Shown here in pieces: positions 52,559 through 61,903 of a DNA stretch of 64,000 nt. A program made the translations under genes and the position numbers. Every line of letters starts with the position of its first letter. The first letter of the stretch is position 1. The stretch spans positions 1,054,001 to 1,118,000 of the forward strand of contig CAXXKC010000002.1 in NCBI GenBank assembly GCA_963674835.2. Direction: 5' to 3'. A model generated the notes under the pieces. It saw nothing but the letters and a program-made list of their open reading frames with translations, had not been told where the DNA came from and ran no database searches. Origin of the DNA: G963674835 sp963674835 (GTDB lineage: Bacteria; Planctomycetota; Planctomycetia; Pirellulales; Thermoguttaceae).

Positions 52559-53569
52559 TCAGCAATCAACCCGGCTCAGTTCGTCCAGCTTCCCAGCGAA
52601 GAAGTTGCGCACATTCGCCAGGCACGCCGCAGCCATGCGCCGGTGCGCCTCGTCGGTATGAGACCCCAGGTGCGGTGAAAGCACCACGTTCTCCAGCCCG
52701 CGAAGGTCCTTCTCCGGCAACACCGGCACGTACGGCTCCGCCTCGAACACATCCAAAGCCGCTCCCGCCAAGCGCCCTTCGGCCAACGCCTCATACAGGG
52801 CCGCTTCGTCTACCAGCGCGCCACGCGCCGTGTTGATGAGCACCGCGCCCGGCTTCATCAGTGCCAGCCTCGCCGCATCGAAGAACCCCCGCGTCTGGTC
52901 CGTCACTGGCAGGTGAATGCTCACCACGTCCGCCTCCCGCAGCACGGTTTCCACGTCCGACGTGTACGCGCTCAGACCCAGCCGTTCCAACGCCTCCAAC
53001 GCCGTCTCTCCGCGTTTCGTCAACTGCTCGATCGGGCGCACGTCCGCCGCCAGCACACGCATCTCCAACCCAAAATGGGCCATCGCCGCCACTCGTCGTC
53101 CGATGCCCCCGAATCCCACCAGTCCCAGCACCTTGCCGGCCAATTCCATCCCCACCGGCGCCGAAAACCCGCCCGCCCGAAAGGCCGCGTCCGCCCTCGG
53201 CAGCCGCCTCGCCAGGCTACCCATCAGCCACAACGTGTGTTCCGCCACGCTCCTTTCCAGCACGCCCGGCGTGTTGGTCACCACGATCTTGTGCCGTCGG
53301 GCCAACGTCTTGTCGATGCTGTCGTGCCCCACGCCAAAACGCGCCATGATCGCGCCGCCCGTCCTGCCCGTCTTGCCCAGTGCTTCGTACAACGCGCCCC
53401 GATAGGGCTGCGTGCTCAAAATCACGGCGCGGCAACTGCTGCTCAGGACGGCCTCCGCCAAAGCGTCCTCCTCTGGAGCCGCCGATCGAATCTCCAAATC
53501 GGCCACCTTGCCAAAAACCATCTCGCCGTTTCGATACGTGCTTCCCGCCGCAAGGACCGTTTCCTTCAT
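52559..53569 (-). CDS. D-2-hydroxyacid dehydrogenase family protein
   Basis: 336 residues from the ATG at 53569. Seen: the NAD-binding motif LGLVGFGGIGRRVAAMAHFG, the catalytic Arg in INTARGALVDE, Glu in DVFEAEP and His in LSPHLGSHTDEA. Known: the fold reduces 2-oxo acids or oxidises 2-hydroxy acids (e.g. phosphoglycerate, glyoxylate, lactate). Length and motifs fit the general 2-hydroxyacid dehydrogenase group; substrate not determined. Transcribed towards the previous gene, away from the sialidase gene. Confidence 0.9.
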   Translation of the reverse strand: MKETVLAAGSTYRNGEMVFGKVADLEIRSAAPEEDALAEAVLSSSCRAVILSTQPYRGALYEALGKTGRTGGAIMARFGVGHDSIDKTLARRHKIVVTNTPGVLERSVAEHTLWLMGSLARRLPRADAAFRAGGFSAPVGMELAGKVLGLVGFGGIGRRVAAMAHFGLEMRVLAADVRPIEQLTKRGETALEALERLGLSAYTSDVETVLREADVVSIHLPVTDQTRGFFDAARLALMKPGAVLINTARGALVDEAALYEALAEGRLAGAALDVFEAEPYVPVLPEKDLRGLENVVLSPHLGSHTDEAHRRMAAACLANVRNFFAGKLDELSRVDC

Positions 53570-53736
53570 CGGTGTATCCCCGTCCCCAAGAAACCACCCT
53601 CGCAAAACCGCCAGTCAGAACCCCTTCAACGGCCCCCATCACACAAATGCAGACATCACCGCGCCCGTAGTTTATCATAGCCGTGTATCAAATGCCGCCA
53701 TGTGGCACCCACCAAAGCCCTCCTTAAGGTGCAACA

Positions 53737-55554
53737 GTGACGACCCATGCCACGCGTCCTCGCCTTCGTCCTCCACTCTCCGTCCTTGGACTCGCCCTCC
53801 TGCTGGCCATCGTCGGCCGCTACGTGACGATCTCCTGCATGGCGGCCGAAAGAGCCCCCTCCCCTGCCGACACCGACCCACGAAACCTCACCACCGGCTT
53901 CCCCATCCCCGACGAAGGCTATTGCGATCAACCCTACGTCGTCATCACTCGCGACGGCAATTGGCTCTGCACGCTCACCACCGGCCCGGGCCGAGAAGGC
54001 GCCAAGGGGCAGCACATCGTCTCGACCATCAGTTCCGACCAGGGCCACACCTGGTCCAAGCCCATCGACATCGAGCCCTCCAACGGTCCCGAGGCCTCCT
54101 GGGTCGTGCCCCTGGTGGTTCCCAGCGGACGCGTCTACGCCTTCTACACCTACAACGGCGACCACGTCGAGACCCTCCACGGCAAGCCCATCCGCGCCGA
54201 CACGCTTGGCGACTACGCCTGGAAATACTCCGACGACAACGGCCGCTCCTGGTCCTCGCAGCGATACCGCCTGCCCATGCGCGTCACGGCCTGCGACCGC
54301 GCCAACGACTGGTCTGGCAAGGTCCTTCTTTTCTGGGGAATCTGCAAGCCGGTCGTAGCCGACCACAGCGCGTACTTCTCCTTCACCAAGCTCGCCCGCC
54401 ACATGCTCGACGACGGCGAAGGCTGGCTCTTTCGGTCCGACAACATCCTCACGGAATCGGACCCGGCCAAACTACACTGGCAAATGCTCCCCGACGGCGA
54501 CCAGGGGATCCGCGTCGACCGCTTCGGCTCGGTCCAGGAGGAGCACAACCTCGTCCCCCTCGATCACGACGCCCTCTATTGCGTCTACCGCACCACCAAC
54601 GGCTATCCCTGCCACACGTACAGCCGCGACGGCGGCCACACCTGGCAGACGCCCGAACCCATGACCTACACGCCCGGCGGCCGGATGATCAAAACACCGC
54701 GCGCCTGCCCGCGCGTCTGGCGAGCATCCAACGGCAAGTATCTCTTCTGGTTCCACAACCACAGCGGAAAGTCCTTCAAAGGTCGCAATCCCGTCTGGAT
54801 TGCCGGCGGTATCCTGCGCGAGGGCAAGCTCTGGTGGTCGCAGCCCGAAATCCTCCTGTTCGACTCCAACCCGGCCATTGGCATGAGCTATCCCGACCTG
54901 ATCCAACAGGACGGCCGCTACTGGTTCGCCGAAACCCAAAAGACCATCGCCCGCGTCAATCCCGTCGACGCAACACTCCTCGCAGGGCTCTGGAACCAAG
55001 GCCAAGACAAGACCGTCACCGACCGGGGACTCGTCGCCGACGTCAAACCGGACGACTCGACCAAGGAAGTCCCCCTGCCCAAATCGCTCGACCTCGGCGC
55101 TTCCCCCGGATTCTCCCTCGATCTCTGGCTTCGCCTTCCGGATCTGTCGTCCGGCCAAGTTTTGCTTGATGGCCGTGCTCCCACCGGATCGGGCATCGCC
55201 CTCACAACCACCGATCACGGCACCGTTCGGCTCGATCTGAGCGACGGCCGAAATACGGCCTCCTGGGACTGCGATCCCGGTCTACTCAAGCCGGGCAAGC
55301 TCCACCACGTCGTGGCCATCGTCGACACCGCCCCGCGCATCCTCAGCTTCATCGTCGACGGCCAACTCTGCGACGGTGGCACCCATCGCCAATACGGCTG
55401 GACCCGATTCCCGTCCAACCTCCGCGACGTACGCGGCTCAGGCACCCTACGGCTGGCTTCCTCCTCCACCGGCCGCATCGAGCACATCCGCGTCTACGAT
55501 CGCTACCTGCGCACCTCCGAAGCGATCGCCAACTTCCACGCCGGCCCCCATTGA
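53737..55554 (+). CDS. Exported sialidase-like (BNR) protein with LamG domain
   Basis: 605 residues from a GTG at 53737. Seen: hydrophobic export segment (LSVLGLALLLAIVGRYVTIS), a six-bladed propeller body with Asp-box repeats SSDQGHTW, SDDNGRSW and SRDGGHTW, and a C-terminal concanavalin/LamG-like domain at about 440-600 (GFSLDLWLRLPDLSSGQVLL, LHHVVAIVDTAPRILSFIVD). Known: Asp-box propellers include sialidases and other glycan-acting or binding enzymes. Inferred: acts on exogenous glycans; the sialic-acid Arg triad was not traced, so activity is open. Convergent with the TSUP gene; a long hairpin sits in the gap. Confidence 0.82.
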   Translation: MTTHATRPRLRPPLSVLGLALLLAIVGRYVTISCMAAERAPSPADTDPRNLTTGFPIPDEGYCDQPYVVITRDGNWLCTLTTGPGREGAKGQHIVSTISSDQGHTWSKPIDIEPSNGPEASWVVPLVVPSGRVYAFYTYNGDHVETLHGKPIRADTLGDYAWKYSDDNGRSWSSQRYRLPMRVTACDRANDWSGKVLLFWGICKPVVADHSAYFSFTKLARHMLDDGEGWLFRSDNILTESDPAKLHWQMLPDGDQGIRVDRFGSVQEEHNLVPLDHDALYCVYRTTNGYPCHTYSRDGGHTWQTPEPMTYTPGGRMIKTPRACPRVWRASNGKYLFWFHNHSGKSFKGRNPVWIAGGILREGKLWWSQPEILLFDSNPAIGMSYPDLIQQDGRYWFAETQKTIARVNPVDATLLAGLWNQGQDKTVTDRGLVADVKPDDSTKEVPLPKSLDLGASPGFSLDLWLRLPDLSSGQVLLDGRAPTGSGIALTTTDHGTVRLDLSDGRNTASWDCDPGLLKPGKLHHVVAIVDTAPRILSFIVDGQLCDGGTHRQYGWTRFPSNLRDVRGSGTLRLASSSTGRIEHIRVYDRYLRTSEAIANFHAGPH

Positions 55555-55593
55555 GCCCTGCATTGCCAATGCGCGTCGAGCGGTAATCGAGAC

Positions 55594-55626
55594 CCCGGAT
55601 TCCAGCCGTTTCGGCTGGTATCCGGG
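55594..55626. terminator. Long hairpin between convergent genes
   Basis: CCCGGATTCCAGCCG (55594-55608) pairs with CGGCTGGTATCCGGG (55612-55626): 14 of 15 positions paired, one T-T mismatch, TTT loop. No T-tract on either side. Position between the convergent sialidase and TSUP genes suggests a bidirectional transcription end or a stabilising 3' structure. Confidence 0.6.
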
Positions 55627-55678
55627 ATGAATCGTGATCCTTGGCGGCGCCGGCATCAATAAGCCGTTCTTCCGCGGC

Positions 55679-56422
55679 CTACCCGACGATCAACCGCACT
55701 CCGCCCAGCGCCGCCAGAGCCAGCACGATCCCGTCGAACCAGCGCTGCGGGACCAGCGGCAACATCACCACGCCCACCAGCGCGCTGATCACCACGATCG
55801 GCGCCAGTTTCAGGTCCAGCATCAACGTCTGCGCCGTGATCATCCCCATCGCACGGTACGGAAGCACCTTGGAAAGGTTGACCACAAAAAAAAGCCACGC
55901 CATCGTGCCGACGAACTGCTGCTTTGGCAGCCGGTTGGCCAGGAAGTAGATGCTCGTCACCGGTCCGGCGGCGTTCCCCAATGCCGTTCCGAATCCGGCC
56001 AGCACGCCCATCGTCCCCACGAACCACCACGACTGCGGGACGTTCTCCCACTTGAACCATCGCCGGCCGATCTCCAGGCTCAGTAGTCCCAGAATCAGGT
56101 ACCCCAGCACCGGCCGCAGTTGCTCACCCGATGTGACGCTCAGCACCAGAAAGGCCGGAACCATCCCGATGGCGATGAACGGCACCAACCGCCACAGCCG
56201 GTCCCACTGCGCGTGGCGTCGGTAGAAGCTCACGGCGAACACATCGCCCACCAGCAGCAGAGGCGTGATGATGCCGACCGAAGCCTTGGCGTCGCGCACC
56301 GCTTCGGCCATAAGCCACACCGACGGAATTGCCGCGCCCGGCATCCCGGTCTTCGAGAGCCCCACCAGAAAGGCCGACACGCTCGCCGGCAACCAGTTGA
56401 CCTCTGCAAAGACCATCACCAT
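55679..56422 (-). CDS. TSUP (TauE/SafE) family membrane transporter
   Basis: 247 residues from the ATG at 56422 (a second ATG at 56416 is equally possible). Seen: seven or eight membrane segments, with FLVGLSKTGMPGAAIPSVWL, GIITPLLLVGDVFAVSFYRR and GTMGVLAGFGTALGNAAGPV, the paired repeats typical of the family. Known: TSUP proteins export sulfite, sulfoacetate or related organosulfur anions. It lies 36 bases after sat in the same direction, so a sulfur substrate is likely. Inferred: imports sulfate or exports sulfite produced in assimilation; direction not determined. Confidence 0.85.
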   Translation of the reverse strand: MVMVFAEVNWLPASVSAFLVGLSKTGMPGAAIPSVWLMAEAVRDAKASVGIITPLLLVGDVFAVSFYRRHAQWDRLWRLVPFIAIGMVPAFLVLSVTSGEQLRPVLGYLILGLLSLEIGRRWFKWENVPQSWWFVGTMGVLAGFGTALGNAAGPVTSIYFLANRLPKQQFVGTMAWLFFVVNLSKVLPYRAMGMITAQTLMLDLKLAPIVVISALVGVVMLPLVPQRWFDGIVLALAALGGVRLIVG

Positions 56423-56457
56423 CCCCCGGCAGCTACCGACCCCTTCTCGAACCACGC

Positions 56458-57717
56458 TTACCGCGCGGCCATGGCCTCGGCGAGAATCTGGGCCGTGCTT
56501 TCCCGCATGATCCGCGGATCGACCGGTTCGCCGTTGACGAGCCACTGCCGAACCTGCTTGCCGGAGATGAACACCGGTTTCTCGTCCTTGTGGTTCTCCA
56601 TCAGGTCCACCCGCCCCAGCGACTCGTAATACGCCGCAAAACCCACCTTCAACGGGCGGATCTTCAAATCGCCGGCCAGATTCTCGAAGATCTCCTGCGC
56701 GTCGAAGTCGCCCCAAATCGGCGAGCCGTCGTGGTACGGAGCGTCGGCGTGCTTTCGCCCGATGATGATGTCGGTAAAGCCGAAGTTCTGGCGATAGATC
56801 GCGTGCATCACCGCCTCTTTCGGCCCGCCGTAAAACATCTTGATGTCCAGCCCCAACAGGATCACTCGATCCGGTACCGACTCCCCGCGAGGCTCCCACA
56901 GACTGGGATCGCTGTCGCCTTTTCCGAGGCTGCGACTGCCGATCAACGCCTCATAGGTCCGCATGCGCACGTCGGCGTGCACGTCGTCCCCCTTGGTTTC
57001 GCCGATCAACGGGTTCAGGCACGCGCCGGCGTTGTGCCCGGCTCGCAGCAGCGTCTCCAACCCATACACCAAGGCGTACTCATGCGCGCGGTGCAGAGGG
57101 TTGCGCGTCTGAAACGCCACCACTCGTTCCCAACCCTTCTCTGCCAGCAGCCGGCGCACTTCGCTCGGCTTCAACACGTACTTCCCGAACTCCGCATGTT
57201 TTGGTTGAGGCAGAACGCGAATCTTGCCGCCCACCAGATGCGTCTTGTCGGCATCGCCCACCAGCACCATATCCGCGCCCGGATGATCCGTGCGATCCGT
57301 CAAGTAAACGCGGCTGAGATACTTCTTCTTGTCCCACGCAAAGACATCCTCGACGTCCAGCGTGCCCACGGTCTCGCCGTCCGTGTTCACCAAAGCTACG
57401 CGCACCCCCGAGCCCAGCTGCCCGGCCACTTCCGCCGTCACCGGCAGCGATAGCGGGATCGTCCACGCGTACTTCTTCCCCTCAAACTCGATCACCGATT
57501 CCTCGAGCACCCGCTCATAGGTCTCCGAATCCATCGGTCCGCTCAAGGGGCTCAGCCCCCCGTCCCCGAACCGATACACCGTCGACAGGTCGGCATCCGA
57601 GACCGCCACTTTCGGCAAATCCCGCGATTCCCCCAAGAAACCCTCCACTTCCTCATCCGGCACGCTGCAGCACATCGGTTTCGACAGACCGCCGTGAGGA
57701 GGCACGAGATCGCTCAT
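56458..57717 (-). CDS. sat: Sulfate adenylyltransferase (ATP sulfurylase), Sat type
   Basis: 419 residues from the ATG at 57717; GAAGGAAC precedes it. Seen: YRFGDGGLSPLSGPMDSETY, the ATP-binding motif FQTRNPLHRAHEYAL, NPLIGETKGDDV, and ADAPYHDGSPIWGDFDA. Known: activates sulfate with ATP to APS and PPi, the first step of assimilation, or runs in reverse during dissimilatory oxidation. No CysN/CysD heterodimer is present, so this is the monomeric Sat type. It has its own sigma-70 promoter and probably drives the TSUP gene behind it. Confidence 0.95.
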   Translation of the reverse strand: MSDLVPPHGGLSKPMCCSVPDEEVEGFLGESRDLPKVAVSDADLSTVYRFGDGGLSPLSGPMDSETYERVLEESVIEFEGKKYAWTIPLSLPVTAEVAGQLGSGVRVALVNTDGETVGTLDVEDVFAWDKKKYLSRVYLTDRTDHPGADMVLVGDADKTHLVGGKIRVLPQPKHAEFGKYVLKPSEVRRLLAEKGWERVVAFQTRNPLHRAHEYALVYGLETLLRAGHNAGACLNPLIGETKGDDVHADVRMRTYEALIGSRSLGKGDSDPSLWEPRGESVPDRVILLGLDIKMFYGGPKEAVMHAIYRQNFGFTDIIIGRKHADAPYHDGSPIWGDFDAQEIFENLAGDLKIRPLKVGFAAYYESLGRVDLMENHKDEKPVFISGKQVRQWLVNGEPVDPRIMRESTAQILAEAMAAR

Positions 57718-57759
57718 GATTGTTCCTTCCCGAGATAATCGAGTTTTGACAAAGGGCTC

Positions 57760-57789
57760 AGTATAATGCGCGCCGGCACCCCGATTCAA
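57760..57789 (-). promoter_or_regulatory. Sigma-70 promoter of sat
   Basis: On the minus strand, TTGAAT (complement of 57784-57789), an 18-base spacer, and TATACT (complement of 57760-57765). It leaves a leader of about 36 bases before the sat ATG. A regulator site for the Rrf2 protein could overlap it but none was identified. Confidence 0.7.
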
Positions 57790-57875
57790 GCTGGATGCCC
57801 CACAGAAGCCAAGAGCGTACGAGCCTACGTGCCCGCCGCTCCCGGCAGAGCAGATGGCGGCCGCCGGCCTGCCAC

Positions 57876-58328
57876 TCAGATGTAATACATGTGCTCGTCT
57901 TGTTCGCGAGCCTGCTCCAGCAGTTCTGCGAAGGTGATCCCCATGAGCATGTCGTGCTCCACGGTCGCCACCTCCTGCCAGGCTCGCATCAACACCTTGA
58001 CCGCCGGCGAATCCGGCGAAGCGCTGCTCGCCTTCGCCTCGCCGTCCCCGTTGGCAGACCCGTCGACGACATCCATCACCTCACCCAACGAAACCGACTC
58101 CGGCGGCCTCAGCAGGTGATATCCCCCCGCTGCGCCGCGCGTGCTGGCAACCAGCCCGGCGCTCTTCAATTGCAGCAGAATCTGCACCAGAAAACGGGGA
58201 GGAACGTCGTGTCGCTCCGCAATCTTGCGAATGCGAACCGGCTCTCCGGATCCATATCGGGAGGACAACTCCAGCATCGCAATACAGGCATACTCCGTCT
58301 TTGCCGAAATCTTCATGCGAGTACCCAT
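57876..58328 (-). CDS. Rrf2 family transcriptional regulator, CymR-like
   Basis: 150 residues; the first ATG at 58328 has GGAAGAG just upstream, while an internal ATG at 58316 gives the more usual start MKISAKTEYA. Seen: winged helix with VRIRKIAERHDVPPRFLVQI and LKSAGLVASTRGAAGGYHL, then SLGEVMDVVDG. The region where IscR and NsrR carry three Cys is SANGDGEAKASSASPD, with no Cys. Known: CymR-type Rrf2 proteins without clusters repress sulfur assimilation genes with CysK. Inferred: regulates the adjacent sat-TSUP pair. Confidence 0.87.
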   Translation of the reverse strand: MGTRMKISAKTEYACIAMLELSSRYGSGEPVRIRKIAERHDVPPRFLVQILLQLKSAGLVASTRGAAGGYHLLRPPESVSLGEVMDVVDGSANGDGEAKASSASPDSPAVKVLMRAWQEVATVEHDMLMGITFAELLEQAREQDEHMYYI

Positions 58329-58946
58329 TTCACTCTTCCGAAGTGGCCCTCTCGTTGACCCTTGCTCACCCAGTCAGCGAATACTGGTGCATTGCCGCTG
58401 TCCACTCCGCCAACCGCTGGCCTTGCCGCTCTTGGGAACACGATCCAGGCAACGAAGCACTTCCCTCAACGCAACATCGCGAGCCCTAGCCACCCCGGCA
58501 TCCCTCATGCCCGTAGCCCTGTAGCCCGCGATACATTTTGCTCGCTCATTCGTTGCTCAACTCAGCAATCGCTTTCCATTATCTCGTGTCACATGACGTT
58601 TGGCCGCTTCTATCCCTTATTTTACTGCTCACATTGCGAAAAATAACGACCACCATGCGGGGAGTTGGCATATACTCCCCGCACAGGCGGGCGCGCCGAC
58701 TCTCCCCGCGGCCATCTAGGTGGAATGGACCAAATCGCAAGCACGCCAAACGCCCACTTTGGCTTGGTGAGCCACTTTGCCGGTTGCATCACGCCTGTCG
58801 TCTGTTGCGAATCCGAACCCCGTCGTTCACCCGAAGGGCCACGCTGGGTACTTGACTGCCGGGGCCTAAGGCGCCACGATTTGGCTCTATGCAGAGGCGC
58901 CGTATTTCGACTGGACACTTCCCAAACTTAGAAGCGGACCCAAACC
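58329..58946. other. Divergent intergenic region between Rrf2 and rhamnulokinase genes
   Basis: 618 bases, locally AT-rich (about 58560-58650). It contains the palindrome listed at 58656..58683. No protein gene is supported: the open frames here are short and lack ribosome binding sites. No tRNA or known RNA family recognised. Confidence 0.45.
58656..58683. promoter_or_regulatory. Perfect inverted repeat upstream of rhamnulokinase gene
   Basis: TGCGGGGAGT (58656-58665), an 8-base spacer TGGCATAT, and ACTCCCCGCA (58674-58683). A TATACT sequence (58671-58676) overlaps the right arm. No T-tract follows, so it is more likely an operator than a terminator. Confidence 0.6.
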
Positions 58947-60443
58947 ATGGCTGAGAAGGCTTATCTGGCAATCGACATGGGGGCATCCAGTGGCAGACAC
59001 GTCGTTGGAACCTTCGACGGAGGAAAGCTCAAACTCGAAGAGGTCTACCGCTTCGAAAATGGTCCCGTCGAGGTCGCCGGGAGCCTCTTCTGGGATCTGC
59101 TGGGCCAGTGGGCCCACGTCCGCCAAGGCCTGCAAGCCGCCGGTGCCCGCTTCGGCAAACAAATCGCCAGCATCGGCGTCGACACCTGGGGAGTCGATTT
59201 CGGCCTCCTCGGCCGTGGCGACGTCCTTCTCGGAAATCCATACCATTACCGCGACAGTCGCACCAACGGCATGATGGAAAAGGCCTTCTCCATCGTCCCT
59301 CGCCACGAGATCTTCCGCCACAGCGGCCTGCAGTTCATGCAGTTCAACTCGCTCTATCAGCTTCTGGCCATGCGACTCGGCAAGTCCCCGCTGCTCGACG
59401 TCGCCGAGACCTTCCTCATGGTCCCCGACCTCTTCAATTGGTTGTTGACCGGCCAGAAGTGCAACGAGTTCACCGAAGCCACCACCAGCCAGTTCTACAA
59501 TCCGCTCCAAGGCGGTTGGGCGACCGAACTCCTTCAGCAGTTCGAGATTCCCTCGCACATCCTCGGCCAGATCGCCCCGCCCGGCACCTCCCTCGGCCCC
59601 GTGCGCGACAGCGTAGCCGCCCAATGCGGTCTGCAGGCCGACGTCGTCCTCCCCGGCACCCACGATACGGCCAGCGCCGTCATGGCGGTCCCCGCGGCCA
59701 GCCAGCCCGGCGCACGCCCCGACTGGTGCTACATCAGCCTCGGCACCTGGGCCCTAATGGGCGTCGAGTCTCCCGAGCCCGTCGTCAACGACAAGGTCCT
59801 GCAACTGAACTTCACCAACGAAGGCGGTGTCGGCAATACCTTCCGCCTGCTCAAGAACATCGCCGGACTCTGGCTCGTCCAGGAATGCCGCCGCGTGTGG
59901 AACCAGTCCGGCCGTCAATGGGATTGGGAAGACCTCAATCAGCTGTCGGCCGCGGCCAAACCCCTCGTCTCCTTCATCGACCCCGATGCCCCGGAGTTCC
60001 TCGCCCCCGAGAACATGCCCGAGGCCATTTGTCAGTTCGCCCGGCAGACCGGCCAAACCGTCCCCGACACCGAAGGCGCCGTACTGCGCTGTGCGCTCGA
60101 TAGCATCGCCATGAAGTTCCGCCAAGTCCTCGGCATGTGCGAAGATCTCGTCGGCGGAAAGCTCGAAACCGTGCACATCGTCGGTGGCGGCACCAAGAAC
60201 CGGCAACTCTGCCAGGCCGCAGCCGATGCCTGCGGGCGTCAGGTCGTCGCAGGCCCTGTCGAAGCCACCGCCACCGGCAACATCATGATGCAAGCCGTCG
60301 CTTCCGGCGATGTTTCCAGCATCGCGCAGGCCCGCGAAGTCATCCGAAACAGCTTCCCGGTCCAGCAGTACCAACCCCAGAATGCCGCCGCCTGGGACGA
60401 AGCCTACGAGAAATTCCAGAACGTCGTAAACAGGAGCACCTGA
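58947..60443 (+). CDS. rhaB: Rhamnulokinase (FGGY family)
   Basis: 498 residues, typical for RhaB. Seen: the N-terminal phosphate loop YLAIDMGASSGRHVVG, SIGVDTWGVDFGLL, NPYHYRDSRTNGMM, the catalytic Asp region PGTHDTASAV, and the C-terminal nucleotide motif VHIVGGGTKNRQLCQAAADA. The DTWGVDFGLL and YRD.RT motifs separate RhaB from xylulokinase and glycerol kinase. Known: phosphorylates L-rhamnulose at C1. Inferred: part of rhamnose or fucose-type deoxysugar use, fitting the sugar-acting enzymes elsewhere in the window. The next gene begins two bases after its stop, so they are co-transcribed. Confidence 0.9.
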   Translation: MAEKAYLAIDMGASSGRHVVGTFDGGKLKLEEVYRFENGPVEVAGSLFWDLLGQWAHVRQGLQAAGARFGKQIASIGVDTWGVDFGLLGRGDVLLGNPYHYRDSRTNGMMEKAFSIVPRHEIFRHSGLQFMQFNSLYQLLAMRLGKSPLLDVAETFLMVPDLFNWLLTGQKCNEFTEATTSQFYNPLQGGWATELLQQFEIPSHILGQIAPPGTSLGPVRDSVAAQCGLQADVVLPGTHDTASAVMAVPAASQPGARPDWCYISLGTWALMGVESPEPVVNDKVLQLNFTNEGGVGNTFRLLKNIAGLWLVQECRRVWNQSGRQWDWEDLNQLSAAAKPLVSFIDPDAPEFLAPENMPEAICQFARQTGQTVPDTEGAVLRCALDSIAMKFRQVLGMCEDLVGGKLETVHIVGGGTKNRQLCQAAADACGRQVVAGPVEATATGNIMMQAVASGDVSSIAQAREVIRNSFPVQQYQPQNAAAWDEAYEKFQNVVNRST

Positions 60444-60444
60444 G

Positions 60445-61467
60445 ATGATTAGAGTCGGCATCGCCGGAATCGGTTTCATGGGCATGACGCACTTCAACGC
60501 CTACAAGGACGTACCCGGTGCCAAGGTCGTCGCCCTCTGCGAAAAAGATCCGGTCCGCCTGGCTGGCGATTGGCGCTCTATCAAGGGCAACTTCGGCCCC
60601 CAAGGCGACATCGTCGACGTCGAGCCCTTCGCCAAGTATGCCGATCTCGAGGAAATGGTCAGCAATCCCGATATCGACCTGATCGATATCTGCCTGCCCC
60701 CTTCCTTCCATGCCGATGCCGCCGAAACGGCGTCCCGCGCCGGAAAGCACGTCCTCTGCGAAAAGGCCATCGCCCTACATCCCGAAGATGCCGATCGCAT
60801 GGTCCAGGCCGCTGCCAAGGCCGGCAAGATGCTCATGATCGCCCACGTCCTTCCCTTCGTCCCCGAATACCACTTCGCCTACCAGGCCGCCGTCCAAGGC
60901 ACCTATGGCAAGTTCCTCGGCGGCAGCCTCAAACGCGTCATCTCCGATCCCTTGTGGCTGAAGGATTTCTACGATCCCGACGGCTGCGGCGGCCCCATGG
61001 TCGACCTACACATCCACGACGCCCACTTCCTCCGTCTCCTCTGCGGCATGCCCAAGTCGGTCTGCAGCGTCGGACGCATGCGCGGAGAGGTCGCCGAGTA
61101 CTTCACCTCGCAGTTCTTCTTCGACGATCCCGACATCGTGCTCACGGCAACCAGCGGCGTCATCAATCAGCAGGGACGCCCCTTCACCCACGGCTATGAA
61201 TTGCACTTCGAAAAAGCCACCCTCGCTTTCGACTCGTCCATGCAGTTCCCCCTGACCCTCTACGACGAAGCCGGCGGCGTGGTCCACCCGGAGCTCGGTT
61301 CGCCCGACATGTTGGAGGCCTTCCCGAAGGAACTCGGTGAAGCCGTCGGCGCCGTCGAGAACAACACCCCGTCCACGCTCCTGGACGGCTCCCTCGCTCG
61401 CGATGCCCTCGTGCTCTGCCAGAAGCAAACCGAATCGATCGTCGCCCGTCGCCCGGTCGACATCTGA
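60445..61467 (+). CDS. Gfo/Idh/MocA family oxidoreductase
   Basis: 340 residues. The ATG lies two bases after the rhaB stop (GGAGCACCTGAG upstream). Seen: the NAD-binding motif IRVGIAGIGFMGMTHFNAY, then VVALCEKDP, and the family signature LCEKAIALHPEDAD (EKP/EKA lysine). DLHIHDAHFLRLLCGMP carries the usual DxxxHD. Known: NAD(P)-dependent sugar or inositol dehydrogenases. Inferred: acts on a deoxysugar or a degradation intermediate alongside rhamnulokinase; no classical rhamnose isomerase or aldolase is in the window. Confidence 0.9.
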   Translation: MIRVGIAGIGFMGMTHFNAYKDVPGAKVVALCEKDPVRLAGDWRSIKGNFGPQGDIVDVEPFAKYADLEEMVSNPDIDLIDICLPPSFHADAAETASRAGKHVLCEKAIALHPEDADRMVQAAAKAGKMLMIAHVLPFVPEYHFAYQAAVQGTYGKFLGGSLKRVISDPLWLKDFYDPDGCGGPMVDLHIHDAHFLRLLCGMPKSVCSVGRMRGEVAEYFTSQFFFDDPDIVLTATSGVINQQGRPFTHGYELHFEKATLAFDSSMQFPLTLYDEAGGVVHPELGSPDMLEAFPKELGEAVGAVENNTPSTLLDGSLARDALVLCQKQTESIVARRPVDI

Positions 61468-61903
61468 TCCTGTTGTAGCGTAGCCGTCTCCGTCCCGTCA
61501 GAGTCCGCATATTCGGAACTCGACAAACATTGCCGTCCGTGCCGAATGCGCGGTGCGTGCCGCATGCGATGCCCTCCTGCGCCGCGGCTCTCTTCCAACT
61601 CGCACGACCCGCGCTACGGATTTTCCCGCCAGTCCACGCACATTCCCTGCAACGAGAGGTGGGGGCGTGTTGTCTTGCTGGTTGTGCTGATTCCCCGGCC
61701 AAGTTTTGCTCACGTTTTTTTGACGCTCTCCAAAACGTGTTCTATATTGAACGTGGCCCGTGCTAAGGCCGGAGTTCCGTCAAGAAAACTCGACAATCCT
61801 GCTGTTGCATCGATTGGTTCTCTAGCCTTCCCTCCCTCTATGGCAACCCCCTATTTGACACCATAGGGCAGCGAGCCACGACGCGACGGCAACAACACTC
61901 CAG
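61468..61903. other. Intergenic region with S41 protease leader
   Basis: 436 bases. Beyond the promoter listed at 61720..61748 I see no gene. A leader of about 150 bases would lie between that promoter and the ATG at 61904. No terminator for the preceding operon was clearly identified. Confidence 0.45.
61720..61748 (+). promoter_or_regulatory. Sigma-70 promoter of the S41 protease gene
   Basis: TTGACG at 61720-61725, 17-base spacer, TATATT at 61743-61748. The two boxes each match consensus at five of six positions. AACGTG-type sequences recur around it (61734, 61750) and could be regulator sites. Confidence 0.8.
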
